DNA of 64,000 bases from Corydoras sp. C115 (Eukaryota > Chordata > Actinopteri > Siluriformes > Callichthyidae), in contig JAFMOC010000378.1 of assembly GCA_019802505.1 (NCBI GenBank), positions 639,418 to 703,417 of the forward strand, in the 5' to 3' direction. The notes below the pieces were generated by a model. It saw only the letters and a program-made list of their open reading frames with translations. It was not told the DNA's origin and did no database searches. The translations under genes were made by a program, and so were the position numbers. Positions 52,691 to 63,980 of the stretch are shown piece by piece; positions within the stretch are counted from its first letter, which is position 1, and every line of letters starts with the position of its first letter.

Positions 52691-53429
52691 GACGATGATT
52701 TAAGCCAGAGTGACTATTATTATTAAAAGCATTTATATTTATATATGTATTTAAACTTTTACACAATTTATATACAAGGTTGTTTATCACCAAATTATTG
52801 TTTTAATAATTTGTAATAAATAACTTCATAAATGTAATCTGTAGCTCCCTCAGATTCAAAGACGACAGCACAAATATTCTTGCCAATACTGATTAGGTTT
52901 ATTCTTGAGTTTGCACCTTAACTTTGTACATAACCTTACACCCAACCGTAAGAACTGTAACATAAATCAAATAAACAAATATACAATGAGCAATTTACAT
53001 ATTGTAGACTATTAATCTTAAGACTGATCCTTTGTTGGTTTTATCACACGAATTTACATCTTGATTTAGAACCGTAGTTACATATCAATTCACTTTAATG
53101 CTAGAAAGGTAATAAACAAATTGGTATATTAACAGAACACAAACCTCATTGGCTGCATGAAATATCAAAGACAGCTATAGTTTCACGTTGTGACCTGTCG
53201 CTCTCCAGCTTCTGAATAACCCTTAATGCTAACTTTGGAACCTTTGTAACGTGGTAACCGTGGTAATTAGCAGTGTAACCATGGAAATTAATTTTGCCAA
53301 TGTTCTTAAAAGAACAGACGTTATAAAATACACTATTATACAATTTTACAAACTTTAAACCAATTAAAAATATAAACTGCTTAAGTAGGCAGTTACACTA
53401 TCGATTCATGTATAAACGATGGTAAGAAT

Positions 53430-53622
53430 AGGGCGCGGTAGCTCAGTGGGTTATCAATCTGAAGGTCGGCGGTTCATATCCCAGGTCTACTGAAGTTACC
53501 AGTGTGGGTCCTTGAGCAAGACCCTTAACCCTCATTGCTCCAGGGATGTTGTGATGAACCCTGTGCTCACCTTGTAAGCCGCTTTGGATAAAAGCGCCCA
53601 ATAAATGACCAAATGTAAATAG
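53430..53622 (+). mobile_element. V-SINE-like SINE, complete
   Basis: GGGCGCGGTAGCTCAGTGGG head, GGCGGTTCATATCCCAGGTC, the TTGAGCAAGACCCTTAACCC core, CATCCCTCCAGGG region and a GGATAAAAGCGCCCAATAAA tail with (AAATGT)n. The tail matches the LINE tail at 62110-62170, as expected if that LINE family mobilises it. Confidence 0.82.
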
Positions 53623-53660
53623 TAAATGAAGCTGCGGCGTAAACACAGATTAAAATAAAG

Positions 53661-53789
53661 GTTCTGTGGAAACAGCGCCGTCTGGCGTCACAGAGTTAAA
53701 AATACACTGAGTGAAATCGGAAGTATAAGTCGGAGGAACCATTTTGTTCGAGCGAAAGAAAAAACTGAACTTCTGAAGAGAAAGCCGCT
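53661..53789 (+). promoter_or_regulatory. Probable NLR first exon/promoter, copy A
   Basis: GTGGAAACAGCGCCGTCTGG, GGAACCATTTTGTTCGAGCG and CTGAACTTCTGAAGAGAAAG lead to a donor CCGCT|GTAAGT after 53789. Nearly identical to 55977-56105. Being non-coding and upstream of the NLR start exon, it is taken as 5' UTR plus promoter; this is inference. Confidence 0.55.
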
Positions 53790-54530
53790 GTAAGTTTCTT
53801 AATCTGTGTTTAAAATGTCGATTATAAGAGTTTCTGCTGTAACTACAGTTTTTAATCACACAGGATTGATTTATACAATATTATATTACAGTATTATATT
53901 AAAACCCGGAAATATTCAGGTAAAGCACGCGAGATGGCTGTTTTAATAATAACGTCATAAACATCTAAAAACTAAATCAATAACATATTAAATATAAATA
54001 AAGTGTAGTTAGAAACAACAAATACACTATTTATCCGTCTTTTACTTTATTCGTTACTTATTTCTTTTGTACAGAAAGTTAAATACGCAGCATAGTGACG
54101 TCACGGCGAACCTAAAAACATTAAGGTTTCTAAAAGCTGACGCAGATTAAAAAGTTCAGTTTGCAGAAGAATGTTGACGGAGGAGAAACGTGATGTGAAA
54201 CTGCATTGAATTCTCTGTTAAACTCAGAGAAGCAGGTTGTGGAGCTTATGAACCAAACGAGAGATTTAGATGAAGAATCCGTTCTGATCGTGAGGTTTGG
54301 GAATCATTTATTAATCATTTATTAATTTATAAAGCATTTATATCTAATTGGTGGATCATGCTGCTTGTTTTATAAATCAGTAAATAATCTCACAAAAAAA
54401 ACAACAGAGCTGATAAAATAAACAAATACTTAATTGTAAATATCACATGTATTTAAAGTAATTATCACATATTTTAAATTTAGTAGAATTATAACAATAA
54501 AATTTAATTTAGTAGAATCATAAACAAATA
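53790..54530. other. Spacer, partly duplicated at 56106
   Basis: 53790-54120 repeats at 56106-56800; both contain TGACGTCA (54099 and 56788). The remainder has no feature. Confidence 0.7.
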
Positions 54531-54531
54531 A

Positions 54532-54888
54532 AGGGCAGCATGGTGGCTTGGTGGTTTAGCATGTTCTCCTCTCAGCACTAGGGATTCCCAGTTCAAATCC
54601 CAATCTGGGTGGAGTTTCCATGTTCTCCCCGTGTCTGCGTGGGTTTCCTCCGGGTTCTCCGGTTTCCTCCCACAGTCCAAAAACATGGATCAAGTCAATT
54701 GAATTCTCTAAATTGCCCCATACAGAGTGTGTGTGAGTGTGTGCCCAGCGATGGATTGGCGCCCTGTCCTGGGTCTCTCTGCCCAGCGCCCGAAACGTTC
54801 TCCCCTGGATGGACATGGGGAACCCCCCCCCCCCGCGACCCCAATAGAGGATAAAGCAGAAGATGATGGATGAATGAATAACTATATA
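54532..54888 (+). mobile_element. Mermaid-like SINE
   Basis: Full-length plus copy at the junction between the two duplicated units. Confidence 0.92.
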
Positions 54889-54973
54889 GAATATAGAACT
54901 CATCGATATTACTGCCAAGTTACAAAAAATATAGTTAAACTAACAGCTTCGCTACTCGGCACTACTGCACGTC

Positions 54974-54975
<2 letters not shown>

Positions 54976-55030
<55 letters not shown>
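54976..55030. repeat. (GT)n microsatellite
   Basis: About 27 GT units, in the same place as the shorter (GT)n at 52485. Confidence 0.95.
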
Positions 55031-55032
<2 letters not shown>

Positions 55033-55034
55033 AC

Positions 55035-55195
55035 TATGTGATCTATACGTTATGTTAGCATTTTACTGTTTATTGTGTTAATAAAAAGATTATGGAAGGT
55101 AGACATTTTACATTATTAAAATAAATTGTTTAAGAATTTATAATAATAATATGTATTTAATAAGTGCATTGTAACAATTTTTTTAATAAAATTAA
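55035..55195 (+). repeat. Large tandem duplication, right landmark
   Basis: Counterpart of 52505-52690. Confidence 0.9.
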
Positions 55196-55208
55196 CATAC
55201 CAAAAGGG

Positions 55209-55555
55209 GGGCGGCACGGTGGCTTAGTGGTTAGCACGTTCGCCTCTCAGCACTAGGGATTCCCAGTTCGAATCCCCATCTGGGTGGAGTTTCCATGTTC
55301 TCCCCGTGTCTGCGTGGGTTTCCTCCGGGTTCTCCGGTTTCCTCCCACTGTCCAAAAACATGGATCAAGTTAATTGAGTTCTCTAAATTGCCCCATATAG
55401 AGTGTGTTTGAGTGTGTGAATGTGTACCCAGCGATGGATTGGCGCCCTGTCCTGGGTGTATCTGCCCAGCGCCCGAGACGTTCTCCCCTGGATGGGCATG
55501 GGGAACCCCCCACACCGCAACCCTAATAGAGGATAAAGTGGGAGATAATGAATGA
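55209..55555 (+). mobile_element. Mermaid-like SINE with 11-bp target duplication
   Basis: ATACCAAAAGG precedes the head and follows the tail. Confidence 0.93.
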
Positions 55556-55564
55556 ATACCAAAA

Positions 55565-55917
55565 GGACGGCATGGTGGCTTAGTGGTTAGCACGTTCGCC
55601 TCTCAGCTCTAGGGATTCCCGGTTCGAATCCCCATCTGGGTGGAGTTTCCATGTTCTCCCCGTGTCTGTGTGGGTTTCCTCCGGGTTCTCCGGTTTCCTC
55701 CCACAGTCCAAAAATATGGATCAAGTCAATTGAATTCTCAAAATTGCCCCATATAGAGTGTGTCTGTGTGAGTGAGTATGTGCCCAGCGATTGATTGGCG
55801 CCCTGTCCTGGGTGTATCTGCCCAGCGCCCAAAACGTTCTCCCCTGGATGGGCATGGGGAACCCCACCGCGACCCTAATAGAGGATAAAGCGGAAGATAA
55901 TGAATGAATGAATGAAT
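55565..55917 (+). mobile_element. Mermaid-like SINE
   Basis: Full-length plus copy, head-to-tail with the previous one and separated only by its target duplication. Confidence 0.93.
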
Positions 55918-55976
55918 GCGATGGTAAGTGTAATAGTGCATGAAGCTGCATAAATAAACACAGATTTAAAAAAAAG

Positions 55977-56105
55977 TTCTGGTGGAAACAGCGCCGTCTG
56001 GCGTCACAGAGTTAAAAATACACTGTGTGAAATCGAAAGCAAGTCGAAGGAACCATTTTGTTCGTGCGGAACAAAAAGCTGAACTTCTGAAGAGTGAAAG
56101 TCGCT
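55977..56105 (+). promoter_or_regulatory. Probable NLR first exon/promoter, copy B
   Basis: Same order of blocks as copy A with donor GTCGCT|GTAAGT after 56105. It is the copy nearer to the NLR start exon (58074), so the likelier one in use. Confidence 0.55.
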
Positions 56106-56360
56106 GTAAGTTTCTTAATCTGTGTTTAAAATGTCGATTATAAGAGTTTATGCTGTAACAACAGTTTTTAATCACACAGGATTGATTTATACAGTATTAT
56201 ATTTATTACAGTATTATATTAAACCCCGGAAATATTCGGGTAAAGCACGCGAGATGGCTGTTTTAATAATAACGTCATAAACAACTACAAACTCAATCAC
56301 TAATATATTAAATGTAAATAAAGTGTTGTTAGAAACAACAAATACACCATTAATCCGTCT

Positions 56361-56728
56361 TTTACTTTATTCATTCATTCATTTTCTTCCGCTTTATCCT
56401 ATATTAGGGTCGCGAGGGGTGTGTGTGTGTGTGTGTGTGTGTGGGGGGGGGGGGTGTTCCCTGCCCATCCAGGGAAGAACGTTTCGGGACGCTGGGCAGA
56501 TACACCCAGGACAGGGCGCCAATCTATCGCTGGGCACACACTCACACAGACACACTCTATATGGGGCAATTTGGAGCATTCAATTGACTTGATCCATGTT
56601 TTTGGACTGTGAGAGGAAACCCATGCGGACACGGGGAGAACATGGAAACTCCATCCAGATGGGGATTTGAACCGGGAATCCCTAATGCTGAGAGGCGAAC
56701 GTGCTAACCACTAAGCCACCGTGCCGCC
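56361..56728 (-). mobile_element. Mermaid-like SINE with 14-bp target duplication
   Basis: CTTTTACTTTATTC occurs directly before and after it. The uninterrupted site exists in copy A of the duplication (54037-54055). The C-rich segment carries (GT)n and a G run. Confidence 0.95.
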
Positions 56729-56810
56729 CTCTTTTACTTTATTCTTTATTTATTTCTTTTGTATAGAAAGTTAAATACGCAGCATAGTGACGTCACTGCG
56801 AATCAGGGGC

Positions 56811-57435
56811 GTTTTTAGGGTTTATAAACATCATGGGCTTTAGCCCAGATCCCTTATTCCCTCTCTGTCCTTTTTAAAAAGTGTCCTTTCATGAGTGTAT
56901 TTATCCATTTTTTTTATCCAGCAGTGGAGAGCACATTCAGTTCGAATAAATGATGGTTTTAGCTGAAGATTTTTGAATACATTAACCTAAGCTTCAGCAG
57001 AAAAGCATGACTCCGTTTTACGAGTCATTCGCAGATGAGACAAGTTTTAACATTTACATACATTTACATTAGGTCATTTAGCAGACGCTTTTATCCAAAG
57101 CGACTTACAAGGTGAACACAGGGTTAATCACAACATCCCTGGAGCAATGAGGGTTAAGGGTCTTGCTCAAGGACCCACGTTGGTAACTTCAGTGGACCTG
57201 GGATTTGAACCGCCAACCTTCAGATTCATAGTCCAACACCCTAACCACTGATCTACCACTCCCTCAATCAAGGTTTTGTTTTGAAATACCGTAACTTTGC
57301 GACAGTTTGCTCCTTCAGAAAAATTCTGACGGTTTCTGAAAGCTGAGAAGCTTCTCTTTACAGACAACATACAGTTATTGCGGTAACTTTACTCCCGATA
57401 CTGGTCTCACACAGAGTTTGGAAGAACAAACAGAC
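56811..57435 (+). mobile_element. Dispersed repeat with CAGGGGCG terminus, copy 3
   Basis: Begins CAGGGGCGTTTTTAGGGTTT and is interrupted by a V-SINE-like copy. Ends in ACAAACAG as the other copies do. Confidence 0.65.
57047..57270 (-). mobile_element. V-SINE-like SINE, complete
   Basis: Minus-oriented: GAGGGAGTGGTAGATCAGTG head, TTGAGCAAGACCCTTAACCC core, GGATAAAAGCGTCTGCTAAA tail. ACATTTACATACATTT marks the tail end. It is inserted in the CAGGGGCG repeat. Confidence 0.85.
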
Positions 57436-58073
57436 GGTATTAAAAGTCATTATGGTGATTTGTTCATTTAGTATAATCATTAATAAATAAAACACTTGAA
57501 GTAAACATGACCTGTTGTTGATAATATGAAGTTAAAAATGGTTTAAACTGATCTTGAATGATTTTATACAATGTAAAATGTATGGACACGTATTAGAACA
57601 CCTACAGCTTTAATGATATCCTATTCTCAGTTGGTTTTTCTTTACAGCTACACAAGCTTCCACTGGTTTCTATAAGTTTGTGGAGTGTGTCTTCAAACAT
57701 TTGCTCTACCTGATGTTGGACATAAAGACCTAACTTTTATGGCCGTCACCATATTATTAAAAGTTTACAATCAGTATTACGATGTGGTTGCTCAGTGGTC
57801 GGGGTGTTGGGCAATTAATCTAATTTTTTTGGGTTTAAACACATATTATTCTAATGTAGGTACTTAAAGTCCTTAACTTTCTGTTTCATGACTGACCAGC
57901 CATTAAGATGGGACGCCTGTAGGTCAATATGACTAAAATTTCTGATAATGAGATGGAGTAAATCCCCATAATTCATTGATTAAGAATGTTTTCCTGATTA
58001 TTTTGTCCTTATAAAGCACAATTAAGTGTTTAATCTGTGATGATTACATTTGATTGTTTGGGTTGATTTTCAG
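57436..58073. other. NLR intron 1; faint repeat remnant
   Basis: 57780-57860 (GATGTGGTTGCTCAGTGGTC) looks like a worn V-SINE head. No gene seen otherwise. Confidence 0.4.
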
Positions 58074-61000
58074 GTTCACAGCTGATATGAGGAATTAACT
58101 GTAGGAGGAAACATGGCCACCAATAAGAGTTCTTCTAAACCTGAAAGCTCAAAGATGAATCAAAGGTGAGATCATCCATCCATCCATCTGTTATCTTCCA
58201 CTTTATCCTATATTAGGCTCGTGGGGGGGTTTCTCCATGCACATCCAGGGGAGAACGTTTCGGGTGTTGGACAGAAATAAACAGGACAGGACGCCAATCT
58301 ATCACTAGACACACACTCACTCACACAGACACACTCTATATGGGGCAATTTGAAGAATTCAGTTGACCTTGATTCATGTTTTTGGACTGTGGGTGGAAAC
58401 CAGAGAACCCGGAGGAAACCCACAGGAACACAGCGAGAACATGGAAACTCCATCCAGTTTGGGATTGGTACCGGGAATCCCCAGTGCTTAGATGAGAACA
58501 TGCTAACCACTAAGCCACCATGCTGCCAGGTGAGATCATCATGAACAAAAATACTGTGTTCACTTCAAATCTGTAAGTTTAGTTTGTTTATTAAAACAAA
58601 GATAAAAAAAAAAAAAAAAACTTAAATACTTTATAGTTACACTTCTAATAAAGCTCTTCATCACAGTGCAGAGAAAAAACATAACCATCGATCAACTGAC
58701 ATTTAAAATATAATCATAAATCTGTCAGACTGAAGGTTTGGATCACCGATTCACATGAAGCACACGGCCCTGATCTCCAATGCAGAGTCCTCTGATCTTT
58801 TTGGCTGTGAGCATTAAACACACTTTTTCCCGACCGTGCTGGATGTTGTGTTTATATTTTTTATGTATTTATATTTTTCTAATATATTCAAGTAAGAATG
58901 TTCTACTAAATATAATCTAGAGAAATGATGAAAACCATGAAGCTGAGTTCTAACACGTGAACTAAGAACTGAAGAGGTTTTATTAAAATTAAACACTTTC
59001 TGGAAGGTTGCACACAGACTGAACACAACACTGATTACAATCCATGTAGAAATTAATGATGTAAACAGTTCAACATCACAAGAACACGGAACATGTTAAT
59101 AAACATTTAAGTTCAGTAGAGGAAAGAACCTCAGTACATTTACTGTACTATAGAACAATTTAGAGGTGTTTGTACTTCTGTTTCATCATTTAATGTTTAT
59201 ACTTCATTCTGTAAGTGATTGATTAATTCAGGTTCTTAAATGTTCTCTATATTTAGCTGTTGAGTCTGAATTAATCAAATTATTTGATCTGAGTTTTAAA
59301 ATGTCTCTATAACTAGATTTACTGTCTTAATCAGATTATATTATCTTTCTAACTTTATTCTCTTTATCTGAATCAGACTCTGATCTGAGTTTTTTTTGTG
59401 TTTTAGTCTGATTCATCATCAGAGATCAGATTCACCTGAATCCTGCTGTGTGTCTATGAAGAGTGACAAATCCTTGGGAAATCCACCGAACTTCAAAGAA
59501 ACAGATGTTCCTACTAAAGACAAGTAAGAATGTTCTAGTGAATGTAATCTAGAAAACTGATGTGAATCATGAAGCTGAGTTCTAACAGGGGAGCTAAGAA
59601 CTGAAGAGGTTTAATTATAATAAAACACTTTCTGGAAGGTTGCACACGGACTGAACACAACACTGATTAGAATTCATGTAGAAATGAATGACGTAAACAG
59701 TTCAACATCACAAGAACACAGAACATGTTAATTAGGGCTGCAATAACGACTCGATAAAATCGATAAAAATCGATTATCCAAAGTATCGATAATGAATTTC
59801 CATTATCGATTCGTTGGGTCGCACTATTTCCGCGTTACTCGCAATGTCATAACCGCTTACGTCACCTGAAGCTCTTCAATAACGCTGGAAACAAATAGCG
59901 GGTTGAACAGAACGAGGCGGAGTCTGCAAAACAAGTTGATAAATCGTAGAAATGAAACAGCCAACGTAGAAAAAGCTTCCGTTTAAATGAAAAGTGCGGG
60001 AGCTTCACCATCACACAAATAAAGAATGTGGAACATGCAGCTCTGCGAACATGATGTAACCTGCACGCAGCACCACGGATAATTACAGCGATAGAGAACG
60101 TGTCTTAACGTCCGTTATACGAATACGTCCATATTTCATGTCCTGTCCCGGGCGTCCCGGTTTATTTTTTAAAGTGAGGAAATGTCCTGGTTTTTAGCGT
60201 ATCAATAGCAGCACACCGCAGGGGAGCGGGGGATTGATGCGCACACGCGCACGGCGTAAAAGTACACGGCTTTAGCCATTTAAATGACCGTCATTGGATC
60301 ATTAAATGTCCCGGCACTAGGGCAGTGCGCACGCCGCTGCGTCAGTCCGCAAGCAACAATGCTGAAGCACAAGTGTGTGTTTACAAAAGACCCCCCCCCC
60401 CACTTTCAGACCGCTTCAAGACAAATGGGAAGTCTTGTGCATGGTGTGCAATGCAGGAACATATGTCCCGGTGTCCAATTGACATTTCACACAAGAGGTA
60501 TTTTTTTTGTTAACTGGCTAATTTGTTAATTTATTTTTTTTCAATAGCTGATAGTTAATTAGTTCATTTCTTAATTTTTTCCCAATAGGCTACAGAACAG
60601 ACAATATTTGGTTCATTACTGAGGGCAACTGAGTATCATGTGTTATTTGTAGTTGACTTTGGTTGACTTTGGTCAAGTGAGGGTTGTTTAGATGATACAT
60701 TAATTCTTTCATTGTGCTTTTCATTCATTACAGGAAATGTTAATTTAAACATTTTGAATAAAATTACTATATATAATACTATACTATAGAATAATTTTAC
60801 TTAACATACATCTTTGGATAAAAGCGTCTGCTAAATGATTAAATGTAAAGACATGTTTTTTTAAAAAAAAATCCGATTCATCGATTAATCGAAAATATAA
60901 TCGACCGATTAATTGATTATCAAAATAATCGTTAGTTGCAGCCCTAATGTTAATAAACATTTAAGTTCAGTAGAGGAAAGAACTCCGTACATTTACTGTA

Positions 61001-63732
61001 CTATAGAACAATTTAGAGGTGTTTGTACTTCTGTTTCATCATTTAATGTTAGTTTATACTTCATTCTGTAAGTGATTGATTAATTCAGGTTCTTAAACCT
61101 CTTCTCTCTTTACATGACATCACTGAGCACAGTCATCCAGGCGCATGGTTTCTCTTACCACTGCTATGCTGATGACACTCAACTTCATCTGTCTTTTGCC
61201 CCTGATGACACCACCATCTCAAATCGGGTATCTGCATGCCTCTCCGACATATCTATCTGGATGAAGGCCCGTCATCTCAAATTAAACTTAGAAAAAACAG
61301 AGCTTCTCATTGTCCCAGCTAAACCCTCAATCCATCACAACCTGACCTTCCAAATTGATGGCTCCACAATCTCCCCAACCGATTCGGTCCGGAACCTTGG
61401 GTTCACTATAGACTCCCACCTTAAACTCTCTGATCATGTGATCAAAACCGCCCGTTCTTGTAGATTCCTTCTTTATAACATAAGGAAGATCAGACCCTTT
61501 CTGACTGAACATGCTACCCAACTGCTTGTTCAAGCCCTAGTCTTATCCCGGCTTGATTATTGTAATGCACTTCTTGCCGGTATCCCAACTTCCACCATCA
61601 GACCTCTTCAACTAATTCAAAACTCTGCAGCCCGACTTGTGTTTAACCAGCCCAAGCGAACTCACGTCACTCCATTACTCACTTCCCTCCATTGGCTTCC
61701 TGTAGCTGCTCGCATTCAGTACAAGTCGCTGACTCTGGCATACAGAACCATTTCTGGATCTTCCCCCTCTTACCTTCACTCTATCTTTTCAAAATACACT
61801 CTGACTCGTTCACTTCGCTCCAGTGAGGATTGTCGCCTGGCAATTCCACCTCACCGAGGAGCTAATTCTCATTCTGTGGCGTTCACCACTGCAAAATGGT
61901 GGAACGATCTTCCCAACTCTGTCCATAAGGCAGAATCTCTAAACAGTTTTAAGAAACTACTTAAGACGCATCTCTTTAACAAATACCTGTTATAAAAAAA
62001 AAAAAAAAAAAAAAAAGAGGGGGGGGGTGGCGCAGCTTCGAATAACAATCAGGTTTGATGAATTTACAGTATAGTTGGTTTTCTCCATGGCTTCTGACTT
62101 GTGGTGTTCTCATTTGTAGGTCGCTTTGGATAAAAGCGTCTGCTAAATGACTAAATGTAAATGTAAATGTAATCAGAATGTTTGATTTTCCTGAGTTTAG
62201 AGTCTTTATCTGAATCAGAATCTGGTCTGAGTTTGTTTTGTGTTTTAGTCTGATTCATCATCAGAGATCAGATTCACCTGAACCCAGCTGTGTGTCTATG
62301 AAGAGTCACATGTCCAGGGAGCCTCCACTGAACTTCAGAAGAACAGATGTTCCTACTAAAGACAAGTAAGAATGTTCTATTGAATGTAATCTAGAAAACT
62401 GATGTGAATCATGAAGCAGAGATTAATTTCCATTTTTTCGTTTATAAAACACTTTTATCCAAAGCTATTTACAAATAAGAGAATCACATAGAAAGGAATT
62501 AATCAACATCCAGCTACACTGTAGTATAATCACCCTGATCATTATCCAATCCGGCTTTTTTATATTAAGTGTTTTTAAGATGCTAAGTGGCTTAGCCTTA
62601 CAGACAGAGTTGGGAAAATGGTTCCACCATTGATCAGTGGAGAACGAAACGGAGTAAGAATTAACCACAGAGAGGTTGAAGCACATGACAACATTCATCA
62701 CTAGAGAGAAGTTAGCTTGCAGTTCCTGTAGTCTGTCCACCACCAACACACTTCCTTTGGTCCAGCATGTTTTTTGCCAGCTTTGTTCTTTATGTCTACA
62801 GTAGGAGGTTTGAGTGGTTTGTTTGAATCATTACTGAATGGAATACAGACCGGCTGCTAACTTTCTTGGATTGTTTTTTGTTTTCGCTTAAAGACTTTGT
62901 TTTTGCTTCACTCAAAGGTTTCAGTACAAATCCAGGTCATGTGTTTGGTGCAGACAATCCACAAATGCCACATTCAGTCTCTTAATTTACCACCAATTTT
63001 TAATAACGCTCTCCAATTTTATCTGTCTGTTTAGCTTGTGCTTCTTTCCATCTTCTTTTGTTTTTGTGTTGAACAATACAAGCTTTGATAAACCAGCAGT
63101 ACACTTCTCAATACCCACCTGCCCAGTGAAAGACCGCCAAGACAGTATGGCTTTCTTCTTTAAACTACTCAGAGTGCATGTTTTAAAATTAATGCTTTTT
63201 TGATGTTTTTAAGTATAAGGTTTTCATTCATTCATTATCTCCCGCTTTATCCTCTATTGGGGTCGCGGTGGGGTTCCCCATGCCCATCCAGGGGAGAACA
63301 TCTCGGGCGCTGGGCAGATACACCCAGGACAGGGCGCCAATCCATCGCTGGGCACACACTCACACAAACATACTCTATATGGGGCAATTTTGAGAATTCA
63401 ATTCACTTGATCCATGTTTTTGGATTGTGGGAGGAAACCGGAGAACCCAAAGGAAACCCACGCAGACACGGGGAGAACATGGAAACTCCACCCAGTTGGG
63501 GATTCAAACCGGGAATCCCTAGCGCTGAGAGGCGAACGTGCTAACCACTAAGCCACCCAGTATAAGGTTTTTTTTTAATCTAAAGGAGACTCTGACTTTG
63601 GTTTATTTTGTGTTTCAGACGGAGTCATCAGAGAGCAGATTCACCTGAACCCAACTGTGTGTCTATAAAGAGTCATGAGTCCATGGAGCCTCCACTAAAA
63701 ATCAGAAGAACAGATGTTCCTAATGAATACAA
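58074..63732 (+). CDS. NLR-type immune receptor, 5' part (runs off the window)
   Basis: Four coding exons: 58074-58165 (ATG at 58113, MATNKSSSKPESSKMNQ), 59407-59523, 62249-62365 and 63619-63732, each with AG acceptor and GTGAG/GTAAG donor. All junctions are phase 2, so the repeated exons (39, 39 and 38 codons) can be added or lost without breaking the frame. The repeats share HHQRSDSPE..CVSMKS, then PP.NF..TDVPTKDK. This is the N-terminal repeat pattern of the large fish NLR-C family (FISNA-NACHT-LRR receptors of innate immunity, cytosolic); that link is from family knowledge. The FISNA, NACHT and LRR parts would lie beyond 64000. The introns carry SINE, hAT and LINE insertions. It could also be a truncated gene; the window does not show. 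Confidence 0.75.
58171..58529 (-). mobile_element. Mermaid-like SINE in NLR intron
   Basis: Minus-oriented, diverged. GGTGAGATCATC occurs before and after it (58165-58176 and 58529-58540), so its target duplication covers the splice donor of the NLR start exon. Confidence 0.9.
59733..60946. mobile_element. hAT-type non-autonomous transposon with perfect 8-bp target duplication
   Basis: TAGGGCTGCAA at 59733 and TTGCAGCCCTA ending at 60946 are inverted termini, with AATCGAT-rich arms. Flanks are ATGTTAAT on both sides (59725-59732, 60947-60954). The 1214-bp interior has no intact transposase; a short KTNGKSCAWCAM reading near 60420 may be a finger-like remnant. 60800-60850 holds a LINE/V-SINE type tail. 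Confidence 0.93.
61090..62170 (+). mobile_element. 5'-truncated LINE (L2/CR1-type)
   Basis: 3' part of a LINE in an NLR intron, ending in a poly-A-like run, GTCGCTTTGGATAAAAGCGT and (AAATGT)n. Four fragments of the same family occur elsewhere in the window (5019, 38816, 42284, 62430). Confidence 0.88.
61114..61995 (+). CDS. LINE ORF2 C-terminal half (reverse transcriptase)
   Basis: An undamaged 293-codon frame. The YADDTQLHLS catalytic box is at about residues 18-27, followed by LNLEKTELLIV, the ARSCRFLLYNIRKIRPFL thumb region, LVLSRLDYCNALLAG, and the C-terminal WWNDLPNSVHKAESLNSFKK. The endonuclease and the first half of the RT are missing through 5' truncation. It is not active alone. The intact frame suggests a recent insertion. 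Confidence 0.88.
   Translation: MTSLSTVIQAHGFSYHCYADDTQLHLSFAPDDTTISNRVSACLSDISIWMKARHLKLNLEKTELLIVPAKPSIHHNLTFQIDGSTISPTDSVRNLGFTIDSHLKLSDHVIKTARSCRFLLYNIRKIRPFLTEHATQLLVQALVLSRLDYCNALLAGIPTSTIRPLQLIQNSAARLVFNQPKRTHVTPLLTSLHWLPVAARIQYKSLTLAYRTISGSSPSYLHSIFSKYTLTRSLRSSEDCRLAIPPHRGANSHSVAFTTAKWWNDLPNSVHKAESLNSFKKLLKTHLFNKYLL
62430..62750 (-). mobile_element. Old LINE 3' fragment (same family)
   Basis: Minus-strand translation still shows QWWNHFPNSVCKAKPLS, but frameshifts are frequent. Much older than the copy at 61090. Confidence 0.75.
62755..63222. other. NLR intron sequence, nothing recognised
   Basis: No gene or clear repeat seen. Confidence 0.45.
63223..63558 (-). mobile_element. Mermaid-like SINE in NLR intron
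   Basis: Minus-oriented copy ending at CTAAGCCACC; AGTATAAGGTTTT lies on both sides as the target duplication. Confidence 0.93.
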
Positions 63733-63980
63733 GTAAGAATGTTGTTCTGAATGTAATCTAGAAAAATAATGTGAACCATGAAGCTGAGTTCCAACAGATG
63801 AACTAAGAACTGAAGAGATTTAATTGACCTATAGTTTTTAATTAATATAGAAAGCATTAAAAACAGAAAACAGAATCCAACAGATTCAGTCAGAAGAGAA
63901 TTTTACTGAAGCTGCAGAAGAAACATCTAAAATGTTCTGAGATTCATAACCGACTAAGAAACATATATAAACTTTAATAA

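Noticed and set aside
53431..53500. tRNA-like sequence GGTAGCTCAGTGGG with GGTTCATATCC
   Set aside because: It is the head of a V-SINE-like element: no foldable acceptor stem, and it continues into the SINE core.
57167..57370. Minus ORF of 67 codons (and the one at 53443-53646)
   Set aside because: Both are V-SINE-like sequence read through, as shown by the shared GGSNPRS-type translation of the tRNA-like head.
60284..60529. ORFs inside the hAT at 59733
   Set aside because: Short, low complexity around a C run; a decayed BED-type finger was considered but the Cys/His spacing is not convincing.
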